A stretch of 64,000 nucleotides of DNA from Alphaproteobacteria bacterium PA4 (GTDB lineage: Bacteria; Pseudomonadota; Alphaproteobacteria; Sphingomonadales; Sphingomonadaceae), in assembly GCA_002256005.1 (NCBI GenBank), contig NKIQ01000001.1, positions 120,865 through 184,864 on the forward strand, given 5' to 3'. Position numbers and translations under genes: made by a program. Shown piece after piece: positions 12,801-18,291 of this stretch (positions are counted from its first letter, which is position 1; every line of letters starts with the position of its first letter). The notes beneath the pieces were generated by a model that saw only the letters and a program-made list of their open reading frames with translations, made no database searches and was not told the DNA's origin.

Positions 12801-14908
12801 GCGCGGGCGGTGACGGCAAAGCCGCCGCGACTTTCGAGCGAGCCCATCGCGACGCTGTCGGCCCTGATGCTGCCGTTGCGGGCCGTGACCAGGCTGAACG
12901 CCGCCCCGCCGAGCACATCGACGGTGACCGCGCCATCGGCGAGCAGGCTCAGCGAATCATGGGCGCCGATGGTGCCGGTGCCGAGACCGAGCCGGATATC
13001 GCCGCCGCTGTTGATCTGGCCGGTGCGAAAGGCGAAGCCCTGCGGATCGAAGTCGAAGGCGAGCGCACCGATCTCGACATCGATGGCGGCGCGCACATCG
13101 ATGCTGTCGCCGGTCAGCGTGCCGGCCTTGATGCTGGCGGCCTGGCTGGTCAGGTCGATGTAATTGGCGGCACCATTGCCCAGATCGATACCGCCAGCGG
13201 CGGTGATCGACAGGCTGACGTCGCCGGACTGGGTGATGTCCGCCGTGTCGATGGTTGCCGTGCCGCTGGCCGCCACCCGGATGCCGTCACGGGCGCTGAG
13301 GCTGGTGATGCGGACATTGCCATCGGGCGGGCCGTTGGCTGACTGGGTGACGCCGGCATTGATGGTGATGGCGCCACTGCCGGCGGTGACATGGTCCAGC
13401 CGCACATCGCCGATCAGATCGATCTGGACGCCGGTGCCGCCGTCGATGACCAGGCCGCCGCCACCGACCAGCGTGTCATTCTCGAAGGCGCGGCCGAGCG
13501 TGACCTGGCCGGGCGCCCTGAGGCCGAGGCGATGGCCGTCACCCGCCGTATCGAGCTGGCCGAGCGGATCGCCGGCGGCATCGCCGCCAAGGCCGGTCAG
13601 CTGGATGCTGCCGGTGGCAATGCCGCCATAGAGCCCGTCGAGCAGGATATCGTCGCCGGCGGTCGCCTTGCCACGCAGGATGATGTCGCCACCGCCGGGG
13701 CCATAGGGCGCGCCATAGCCATTGGCGAAATCCTGGCTGGTGCTGCCCACGGCATCGCCGGCGCGCACGATGATGTCGCGCCCGGCGGTCAGCGTTTCGC
13801 TGGCGAAGCCGGCGGCGGTGACGAGGATCGATCCGCCGACGCTGGCCGTATCGCCGAGCGTCAGCGTGCCGGTGACATCGGCGACCAGCGAACCGGCGGC
13901 GTTGACGGCACCTAGATTGGCCTCGATGCGGAAATTGCCATCAGGCGCCCGCACTGGCGCCCGGTCGATGATGCCGCCGCCGGCCGACAGCACGATGTCG
14001 CCGTTGACGTTGGCGGCGCTGTTGGCGGTCAGCGTGCCGGTGGCGTTGATGACCGACCCGAACACCGTGCTGCGCGACACGGCAGCGAGATAGATGTTGC
14101 CGGCGCTGGTGGTGCCGCCCAGGTCGAGCGACGCGCCGAACTGCGCCTGGCCCTTCGTCGGCACCTCGAAATCGATGAGGTCGAGGTCGTTGCTGGCAGT
14201 GCGCACGAAGCGGATGCGGGCGTTGTGCACGGCGCCATAGAGTGCGCTGGCGCCATTGGCGCCGGTGATGCTGGCGCCGGCGGCGCTGCTGACCTGCGGC
14301 GCGATGAAGGCAAGCGTGCCACCGGCGGCGCGGATCACGGCGCCGGCATCGATGCTGATGCCGTTGGTGCCCTGTTGATCGAAATGAAAATTCAGCGTCA
14401 GCGGATCGAGCGCGCCGCCGCTCGCCGCGGACAGATCGTTTGGAATGACGGTGCTGGCGATCAGCCCGCCGACGTCGACGCGGGCATTCTTGCCGAACAG
14501 GATGCCGGCGCTGCTCAGCAGCCAGACATTGCCGCCGGTGACAGTGCCGACAAAGGCATTGAGCGCGCCATCGATGTTGATCGGCACATCGCTGGCGGTG
14601 TTGTGGATGATGGCGATGTCGCTGCGCTCGGCGAAATGGAAATTGACCGTCTCGTTGCTCTTGATCGCATAGCCATTGTTGTAGCGCAGCAGCGTGCGCG
14701 CGGCGTTCAGCGTCACATCCTGGGTGGCGCCGCTGGTGACGATGGTCGGTGCGACGCCGCCGACATTGGTGAGCACGGCAGCGGGCGTCGGCGGCAGCGC
14801 GCCGGCGGGATGGAGCGCCAGCCCGGCAACGAAGGTGGAGGCGCACAGCCGGGCCCGCAGCGTCAGGGTGGCTGTGCGTCTGTCGTGCAAGTGACCGCCC
14901 CCCTTCAT
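893..14908 (-). CDS. Giant filamentous-haemagglutinin-like exoprotein (TpsA) of a two-partner secretion system
   Basis: This is a 4671-residue secreted protein. Residues 1-38 form an extended signal peptide. Roughly residues 40-330 form the haemagglutination-activity/TPS domain, with the landmark SSAGILFGKNARVDVGGLIAST. Thousands of residues of short Gly-, Asp- and Ala-rich beta-strand repeats follow, with recurrent A-G-R-D-I/L turns, expected to wind into a long right-handed beta-helix. Five adjacent units repeat with a period of exactly 134 residues. Cysteine is rare and mostly comes in close pairs (CPGMC, CTGPLPC, a CC, and CTVGAASC near the C terminus). The start overlaps the stop of the TpsB gene by 4 bases. 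Proteins of this kind are adhesins, biofilm factors or contact toxins. I see no obvious toxin domain at the C terminus, which favours an adhesin or surface-fibre role. The specific function is unknown. Confidence 0.85.
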   Translation of the reverse strand: MKGGGHLHDRRTATLTLRARLCASTFVAGLALHPAGALPPTPAAVLTNVGGVAPTIVTSGATQDVTLNAARTLLRYNNGYAIKSNETVNFHFAERSDIAIIHNTASDVPINIDGALNAFVGTVTGGNVWLLSSAGILFGKNARVDVGGLIASTVIPNDLSAASGGALDPLTLNFHFDQQGTNGISIDAGAVIRAAGGTLAFIAPQVSSAAGASITGANGASALYGAVHNARIRFVRTASNDLDLIDFEVPTKGQAQFGASLDLGGTTSAGNIYLAAVSRSTVFGSVINATGTLTANSAANVNGDIVLSAGGGIIDRAPVRAPDGNFRIEANLGAVNAAGSLVADVTGTLTLGDTASVGGSILVTAAGFASETLTAGRDIIVRAGDAVGSTSQDFANGYGAPYGPGGGDIILRGKATAGDDILLDGLYGGIATGSIQLTGLGGDAAGDPLGQLDTAGDGHRLGLRAPGQVTLGRAFENDTLVGGGGLVIDGGTGVQIDLIGDVRLDHVTAGSGAITINAGVTQSANGPPDGNVRITSLSARDGIRVAASGTATIDTADITQSGDVSLSITAAGGIDLGNGAANYIDLTSQAASIKAGTLTGDSIDVRAAIDVEIGALAFDFDPQGFAFRTGQINSGGDIRLGLGTGTIGAHDSLSLLADGAVTVDVLGGAAFSLVTARNGSIRADSVAMGSLESRGGFAVTARAGDVTLTNNRIDGDFTVTATGGNAGLGDARIAGALALTGDTVSLLRVAGLDGNVSTPLASIAITTTVGGLTLGTVPLNALGDIRISSAGDLTINAAPSGYGYGSAPQSLAAGGDVSLSSAALLRIANGAGIATGRDLILAGQFIDTGAQTLAAARDVRVTAGADARLGRITATRDLLIDVTAGGITTTNDLTTQTGLISLKATGDAFLIGASAATDLITDIGGALQLGDGVSVSASRDLLLKAGSIGAGFATMTAGRDAQLRAGDIALGSLSSFGTITIAADTLAYAAVTALGSGLFDATVTDTFDTRGTLNAGSIRIRGATLANADTSGSMAAATGIDISVTGAARLGNLDGGNGGVIVAAGGALGIFGENRGTTLAYASTGGGISLADNHVTTSGAITLDALAGRIDTRDAGLTAVTDITANAGTGLATGTLDAGGNGRFETRAGDATLATSRIAGDLSIRALAGKAGLGNARVGGSLVLEGATISGASLEGLNSATAPLANITIRAGAGGYALSGFALNASGDVSISVRDDLALKSVGRINAGRDVTLVSGGLLTVNTGLTGGRDLTLAGAQVTTAGQPLSGTRDVRIAAIDTVQLGDIAAGRDLLVDGRDINASGAALTAAGAATLTADAVDLGTLTTGGNVRIDTGDLRYANIAAQGSGIITANARGTIDTRGALTADTIGITAGMLANSDASGSMTGRGGITITVDKTASLGNLDGGSGGVAVTSGDTLGLFGSNRGTELRYTSSGAGIILAGDHDTGIGSLTATALNGQIDSRTARLVATTDVILRGASATLGNVTVGGAIDIDVAGALTLGLDRSLDAAGGIGIIAQSITGSSAALAATGGDIRLTSRSGALQVGSLDASRDVFLSSTGALTAGSIRAARDIVAGGGDVSITGLDSGGSTGLTINGSQGFLGSALTGGDLVIGGGNGFAIGLGGLDIGGDFRLTTSGAVTYAAGSQVRGGGPVNYTIGGSITLAVGSYDAGNVSLIAGGDITLTSAGAVTLAAVDAGDDARISGTALAIDTVAAGRPGRVDGEGDGFNILLSGTTLASRSLVAGTDVATRISGESRLGDFTCPGMCRASSVSAGRDIDLGSGLFSLAPAAGAPAISAGRDLIIRQTGAAADLQLATTLSSGRGVTLASDGGLVLGTLGAPGPVTLAARFIQIDRLNSGGTTALTAGRIRVGELNVGTSALAAGATLTATGAAGSDAVQVDRATVFGDLTLSSTNGNAGLDGGAVAGRLALTGATATLGPVTGVSARPHVQQLAVRTTSGGFVSKSALGADADIGLDIAGDADLAGLTAGSTINLLVGGQLRLDAQSLSAGGSIDIGAASILAGSSQIGAGGTITIASSGDATLGNVSAGTGSASNLTITSGGVVRFGGGGLGVLDGGLAAGGRVAISAASIAGGNGDINAGEDIRLSATGSIAVDTLSAGDDLILAAADTRLVRGTASGTGPDSEGDGANIRLSGGAAGAYYLGAQNDIIASLTGTLALGNPDCTGPLPCDAGSVSAGGALRLDAGGFAFAVGFRTLGVLTAGSDIVLTSAGDLRFAGGFAAGRDISISTAGDLVLGDVMAANALRLVSLGAVTSGVLRAGGDLGVSGASHAISSSDAGGITRLTSRGDSSIGTVRSRGGLTVTSTAAVTVGDASVGGDILVDVGSGSMGRVRGWQDGGSGYGSAITPLQTLSITTTAGDFRLGDSDVAGTATLISRGRLTLAGLTAGGAVDLRSGGNLDAGAITAASGDLQIAAESLAVGRLAATNGTVNATAKGPLTADAVTAAGDVILSGTVLSTAGLDAGRDLILTATAGDISASGLVAVRDLMLTAGGNIAGSDAGAGGSATLRAGGGVDLANLATGGNALLLASSGNVTLAGARIGGDLDISADAGRADLTGLAVGNDLLVRAGTVDRINVGGRQAPQARDIRITTLDGGIVDADLTATRDISITSAGHVAVSRANAGQDIAIAGTGSITLATATAQRDLLATAAGDVQVGDARVGRDLTLSGALVSLATLGPVATDGGTLFTRDISLVSTATATGITALDFAGTLTASGNIRLDYASRIAVGGLQAGGAIGITAPDANIGATTAGDTVTLTGGTFGMASVSAGSDLVINVADLRGNAFSAGDDVDAVVQRASVGRITSTGLGPDNDRGGTLVGANIRISGNALTIGTLAAANDLLVNVTLAQRCCDVPGQLFVAGPVQAGRDVRLSADAISLNGGSAGRDFVATATAGLASTGTLSAGRDALLGGNGVTLARLTTGGDARLTSGAGVTITSSAIGNDLTVTAETGRVSLASLGVGRDLLVRAGQIDQLTLAGQTQPRDLILTSLASGVTLGDLMVSRDLIVNATGAIAAGTLSAGRDITARGVGIAVGNAGAGHDLSFDTGAGALTAGDLSGGDDVRLLGGTISVGRVDTRASAPDDEGDGSIISIAGSSIATGDLDSGRDVRVQTAGALGVGNVRAGRDVTLTGLSLASGAQVQGRIVTMTATGGALSGGSVTASGDLNLDAATTLTLTGLARASDAVTISGAALALANADAGTRLTLTARSGDLVGGAWRAGGDAVAQARGALQFASLNGDGRAMLSGASISGGNVTAASADIAATAGVTLAIANSTGDFAVRGSRIAATSLNAGQDARLSGSGAISIAGPIRAGRDLIAGTDSGSLATSGALDAGRDIRLAADGISVGAASARGQLIADARGGALAIDNVDAGTGITLGGASVTGGSLVSRGDAAITASGQVRIASASASGDFAITAASIDAAALSAGQDVRLAGTAPILVNGRIGAGRDLFVSTSSGSAGTTGALTAGRDIRVSGDGVSIGAASAGAALAADARGGALLLGDITAVGLVDLKGDSVSSGALSAGANAGIIARNGVTLGSARAAGDFAITAGSITAAALSAGQDVLLTGTAPISIDGRIDAARDIRVTTSSGSATTRGALTAGRDIQVTGDGVGVGAATAGGAIRIAAGRAALRIDDSRAGGIIDLSGASVSGGALAAGGDATISASGAVTLGTANAVRDFAITAASIGAGALSAGQDVRLTGTAPIAIDGRISATRDIAITTSTGNATTSGALTAGRNISVTANGVGIGDASAGGSLTADAGAGALRLGNGEAGGVASLSGQSVTGGTLTVGTTATVTATSAVTLGTARAGGDFAISAASIGAGALSAGQDVRLTGTAPISIDGQISATRDISVATSSGSATTSGALTAGRNISVTASGVGIGNASAGGDLTVAAGSGALASGTLTAGDDISLSGGDLTLGALTATGLGADSEGDGSNIRLTGAAVSSGRLQAASDIVVTASGAASLGPGTGGGVIAGRDVRLAGASLATGPLVQGRDLALRSGGALTTGDLSSAGGLALAAGGALATGTVRAAGDVALAGASINAGAITADGAASATTTGALTAGAITATSATLSGGAVTLAGVTARDTIRITGTSIGGALRLGGTDITLTASGDIAPLGTIAARRDLAISGGNRIGYTDLSAGRDLSLTAPIIAGGRAFASRDLTIIATGSVTGTRFEAGRNLLIDPDQPIIADTVIAAGDATLIGASITVQTLDVGGRAALSATAGGISIDAGRVTGSAQMVATGRITLGDWRSAALALLSGDLDVRRSLVAASLRVETPGPMVLGGSGAGNGFRLAAADIARLRIGGAAEFFAGTTGAIAAAVLPGQQPRAVAAAAGGTLTLEGFSYDPGALPVLNLYAGRGFDVNVTGRVAPTVNGGVIRIGDLAVDSLWRPGAILISGGFGSAELAVNCFGDVIAVNSLVLLAVNDVVFGSAEFASAVRATAPDAIDVGAGVPGVAAPADNRLFAVATRLRVDAGSRVVSQNSAAVAGGYVGLLIGGEGASGSNGIVQINGAARVDLTGSLVLPNADLRSGPNVALIGGLNGGSIAGSFSFNGCTVGAASCGGGGTTPAEILRVEDYVVPTPGLLVPPSPSVTVLGVDNQANDTTPVAIGTGDGTIVIQRRTTP
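3110..5060. repeat. Five tandem 402-bp units inside tpsA
   Basis: The landmark ACATCCTG (GCATCCTG in the last copy) occurs at 3291, 3693, 4095, 4497 and 4899, always exactly 402 bp apart. The surrounding sequence is also conserved from unit to unit, for example GATGGCGAAATCG and a G-C-G-C-C-G-C/A-TGGT segment. On the protein the unit is 134 residues and contains conserved SAGQDVRLTGTAPI-like and SGALTAGR-like stretches. The outer boundaries are approximate because the first and last units are more diverged. Confidence 0.85.
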
Positions 14909-16662
14909 TTCACGGCTAGTGTCAGATTGACCAGCAGGCGCCCGCCCGGCCGGCCCTGGCCGGTGCGGAGGCTGTCCAGCCCCTGTGCATATACGAGATC
15001 GAGCAGCACGCCGTTGCGCCAGCGGATCTGCGCGCCGCCGCCGACGGAGGCCAGCGCGGTGCTGCCGGCGCCGAGCGCGTCGCGATTGGTCACCCGCGCC
15101 ACATCGTAAAAGCCATAGGGCTGCACGCTGAACTGCTCGCCCACCCCGAACGGCCCCAGCCGCGCCTCGAACGCCCCGGCCACGCCGCGGTCGCCCGAGG
15201 CCGAAGCGGGATCATAGCCACGGCCGATGGTCAGCGTGCCGACCGGTTGTTCTTCATAGGCCAGCAGCGGGCCATCGCTGATCTGGCCTTCGCCGCGCGC
15301 CGACAGCAGCAGCCAATCGGCCAGCGGCAGTTGCGCCTGCGCCGTCATCCGTACCACCAACGCATCGGCGCGGCCATCGGCGCGCGAGGCGAGGAAATTG
15401 CTGTCCGGGCTGGCGCCGAGGATGCTCAGCCCCTTGCGCAACTCGACGCTGGCGCCGACCACGCCCTGCCGCCGGCCGATCCAGGGGTGGATGTCGCCGC
15501 CCAGCCGGGCATAGGCGATGCGCAACTGGTCGTTGAGCAGCCGGCCGCCGCCGCCGCGGATTTCGGAGCGTTGCGAAATCGCCTCGAACCCCGTCGCGAC
15601 GTTCAGGTTCAGCGCCCGGCGCTTGATGACGGGATAGGCGAGTTCCAGGCTGGCGACCGTCGACAGGCTGCGCAAATTGAGCGGTGCCAGCACATCGCCC
15701 GGCCGGCTTTCGCCATAGGACAGCGCGCCCTTCAGCAACAGGCCGGAGCCGCCCAGTCGCAGCTCCTCCAGCACTTGCCCGACGAACTGTTCGTTGGAAT
15801 CGAGCGTGCGGTAGAAAACGAGGCTGGTGCGGTCCCCCAATTCGGTCAGGCTGTTGAAATCGACCCGGGCCAGCGCCCCCCAGCGCCCGGCGACCGGCGA
15901 CTGGTAATTCTGCACATTGGCGACCGCCGTCACCGCATCGCGGCTGACCTGCAATTCGATGTCGACGGCGCCGCGCCGGCCGGTGACGGAGGGGCGGACG
16001 ATGGTGCGCAGCGTGATGCCCGGCACTTCGGCGGCGAGCAGCAGATAGCGCTGCGCGGTCTTCAGGTTGAACGGCGCCATGCCGCGCAGCCGCTCGGCAT
16101 AATCCTCGATGATCCGCGTCGCCGGCCCGGCATCGCCGGTGACGGTGACGCCGGCGACACTGGCCTCGATCACCTCCAGCACCGGCGTGCCGCCGGCAAT
16201 GCGCTGTTCGGGGATCTCGACGCGGACCAGCAGCCCGGCGCGAAACAGGCTTTCGGCGATGCGGTCGCGGATGGCGCAGAGCTCGCCCAGCGGCACCGTC
16301 TTGCCGATCTGGCCGGCCCAGGCCGGGCGGACGAGGGATTCGGGGGCGCCGGTCAGGCCCTTCAGCGTCACGCCGTTCAGCGTCAGCGTCAGGTCGGACC
16401 GGGCAAAGGGGCAGGGGCCGGGCGGCGGCAGGCGGAACATGTCAGCAGCGGCAGCAGGGCCGGGCAGGCGATCGGCGGGGTTCAATTCGCTGCGGCTGGG
16501 CAGGGCGCCGGCGGTGGGATTGCGGGTGGGATTGGCCGGCGCGGCCGTCTGTGCCGCCAGCGGCATTGCTGCCACTGCCGCCCCCAGCATCGCCGCCCAC
16601 ACCAGTCCCTTGCGCAACACCGCCCCCTGTTCGCCCGGCCGCCCCGAGGCGCCCGAACGCAT
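14905..16662 (-). CDS. TpsB/FhaC-type outer-membrane transporter with POTRA domains
   Basis: This 585-residue protein of the ShlB/FhaC/HecB family is the Omp85-type channel that exports its TpsA partner across the outer membrane. A signal peptide ends near residue 38 (MPLAAQTAA). A proline-rich linker is followed by periplasmic POTRA-like domains (about residues 85-245, with PVLEVIEASVAGVTVTGD and the GITLRTIVRPS region). A C-terminal barrel runs to residue 585 and includes QPYGFYDVARV near the end. Its stop overlaps the tpsA start by 4 bases, so the pair is translationally coupled. The gene diverges from the cytochrome operon. Family length is typically 550-600 residues, so it looks intact. 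Confidence 0.9.
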   Translation of the reverse strand: MRSGASGRPGEQGAVLRKGLVWAAMLGAAVAAMPLAAQTAAPANPTRNPTAGALPSRSELNPADRLPGPAAAADMFRLPPPGPCPFARSDLTLTLNGVTLKGLTGAPESLVRPAWAGQIGKTVPLGELCAIRDRIAESLFRAGLLVRVEIPEQRIAGGTPVLEVIEASVAGVTVTGDAGPATRIIEDYAERLRGMAPFNLKTAQRYLLLAAEVPGITLRTIVRPSVTGRRGAVDIELQVSRDAVTAVANVQNYQSPVAGRWGALARVDFNSLTELGDRTSLVFYRTLDSNEQFVGQVLEELRLGGSGLLLKGALSYGESRPGDVLAPLNLRSLSTVASLELAYPVIKRRALNLNVATGFEAISQRSEIRGGGGRLLNDQLRIAYARLGGDIHPWIGRRQGVVGASVELRKGLSILGASPDSNFLASRADGRADALVVRMTAQAQLPLADWLLLSARGEGQISDGPLLAYEEQPVGTLTIGRGYDPASASGDRGVAGAFEARLGPFGVGEQFSVQPYGFYDVARVTNRDALGAGSTALASVGGGAQIRWRNGVLLDLVYAQGLDSLRTGQGRPGGRLLVNLTLAVK

Positions 16663-16932
16663 GCATCACGAACATTCCCCGCGTCTGCCGGCGGGTGCGC
16701 TGTCCGCAATTGCTGCCGGCCGACATGGTGCAAGGGGCCCGATCCTCGCCATGCCGATCCTGTGCAACACCCTGAACTCTAGCGGCAGCGCGGGGGCGCT
16801 GACAAGCGCCGACTGCGGATGCGGTGCGGGGTTATTTCCTGTCCGTGCAAATGGTTCCCATGCGGCTCGGGCTTTGCTACATTTTCGCAAGGGTTCGCGG
16901 TCGCTGGACTGCGAGCGCCGAAACGGGGGGAT
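16663..16932. other. Divergent intergenic region between tpsB and the multiheme operon
   Basis: This 270-bp stretch must hold the promoters of both the secretion locus (minus) and the cytochrome operon (plus). I see no FNR-type TTGAN-N4-NTCAA dyad here. There is a less GC-rich patch around 16873-16893 (TTTGCTACATTTTCGCAAG) that could be part of the cytochrome promoter. No clear -35/-10 pair or operator can be assigned by eye. Confidence 0.4.
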
Positions 16933-18291
16933 ATGGGCAGCGTCAGGGCATGGATGGTGGCGGTGTTCGCCAGCCTGGTGCTGGCGGCCCCGGCCGGACT
17001 GCGCGCCGCCGCCACCCCCGCCGCGCAGCATGACTCCGTACCGCATCTGGGCGTCGCCAGCTGCGGCGGCAGCACCTGCCATGGCCGGCAGGAGGCGACG
17101 GGGCCAAGGGTGCGCCAGAATGAGCGGCTGACCTGGGCCGACCCCGCCAGCCTGACCGGCGCCCACGCCCGCGCCTGGAAAATCCTTGGCGCGCCACGCG
17201 CCCGCGCCATCGGCGACCGGCTGGGCATCGCGGATGTCAGCGCGAGCCGGGACTGCACCGCCTGCCATGGCGACCCGGCCCCCAATCGCGGCGCGCAATT
17301 CCAGCAGTCGGATGGCGTCGGCTGCGAGGCCTGTCATGGCGGGGCGGGTGGCAAGGCCGGCTGGCTGGCCGGCCATGCCGCCGGTGCCAGCCATGCCGAC
17401 AATGTCGCCAACGGCCTTTGGGCGATCGACCGCCCGGCGCTGCGCGCCAACCTGTGCCTCGATTGCCATTTCGGCTCGGCCAAACCAGGCCAGTTCGTCA
17501 CCCACCGCATCATGGCGGCTGGCCATCCGCGGTTGAGTTTCGAGCTCGACCTGTTCACCAGCCTGCAGGCCCATCATGACGAAGACCGCGACTATGCAGC
17601 GCGCAAGCGCATCGCCGGCGGCGTCCAGACCTGGGCCATCGGCCAGGCGCTGGCGGTGGAGCGGGCGCTGACCCTCTATCCGGCGCGCAGCGCGGGGGCG
17701 TTTCCGGAATTCGTCTTCTTCGATTGCCGTTCCTGCCACCGCAGCTTTTCCGATGATCCGGCGGTGGCGCTGGTCGCGCGCCGCAACGCCGCCCGCCCGA
17801 TGCCGCCCGGCCAGCCGCTGTGGAATGACGAGAACATGCTGCTGCTCGCCGCTGCCGCCAGTGTCGCTGCGCCAACCCTGGCACCGCAACTGGAGCGGCA
17901 GAGCCGGGCGCTGCATGCAAGCTTCGGCATCGGCCGCACGGACGCGCTGGCGGCGGGCGCGGCGCTGTCCAGGACCGCGGCGCAGCTTGCCGCGCAGTTC
18001 GAGCGCGGCCGCTTCGGCAAGGCCGAAACGCTCGCCATGCTCGATGCCGTGCTGGTCAGGAACGCCGACCGCTACACCGATTATCAGGGCGGCACCCAGG
18101 CGGTGATGGCCGCCGATACGCTGCTGGCGGCATTGGTCGCCGCCGGCCAGGCCGATCGTGCCGCGGTGCTGGCGCTGCGCCCCGATCTCGACCGCGCCTA
18201 TGCCGCCGCGCGCGATGCCAATGCCTGGTCGCCGCCGGCCTTCCGCGCCGCGCTGGCCGGGATCGCCGCGCGGGTGCGGCAGCTGGCATGA
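16933..18291 (+). CDS. Exported pentaheme c-type cytochrome (cytochrome c554-like)
   Basis: This is a 452-residue exported protein. Residues 1-26 are a signal peptide (LVLAAPAGLRA). It has five heme-binding motifs: an unusual CX4CH (CGGSTCH, Cys44) and four CXXCH (Cys108, 131, 175 and 265). A CX4CH first heme followed by clustered CXXCH sites is a pattern I associate with cytochrome c554-like multiheme proteins. The C-terminal 150 residues lack heme sites and look helical. I chose the ATG at 16933 because the signal peptide begins there; an in-frame start at 16819 adds 38 residues that do not look like leader. It is the first gene of a four-gene unit, overlapping the next gene by ATGA. The likely role is periplasmic electron transfer; donor and acceptor are unknown. 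Confidence 0.85.
   Translation: MGSVRAWMVAVFASLVLAAPAGLRAAATPAAQHDSVPHLGVASCGGSTCHGRQEATGPRVRQNERLTWADPASLTGAHARAWKILGAPRARAIGDRLGIADVSASRDCTACHGDPAPNRGAQFQQSDGVGCEACHGGAGGKAGWLAGHAAGASHADNVANGLWAIDRPALRANLCLDCHFGSAKPGQFVTHRIMAAGHPRLSFELDLFTSLQAHHDEDRDYAARKRIAGGVQTWAIGQALAVERALTLYPARSAGAFPEFVFFDCRSCHRSFSDDPAVALVARRNAARPMPPGQPLWNDENMLLLAAAASVAAPTLAPQLERQSRALHASFGIGRTDALAAGAALSRTAAQLAAQFERGRFGKAETLAMLDAVLVRNADRYTDYQGGTQAVMAADTLLAALVAAGQADRAAVLALRPDLDRAYAAARDANAWSPPAFRAALAGIAARVRQLA

Noticed and set aside
16663..16932. An FNR-type box upstream of the multiheme operon.
   Set aside because: I looked for TTGAN-N4-NTCAA and close variants and found none in the 270-bp region.
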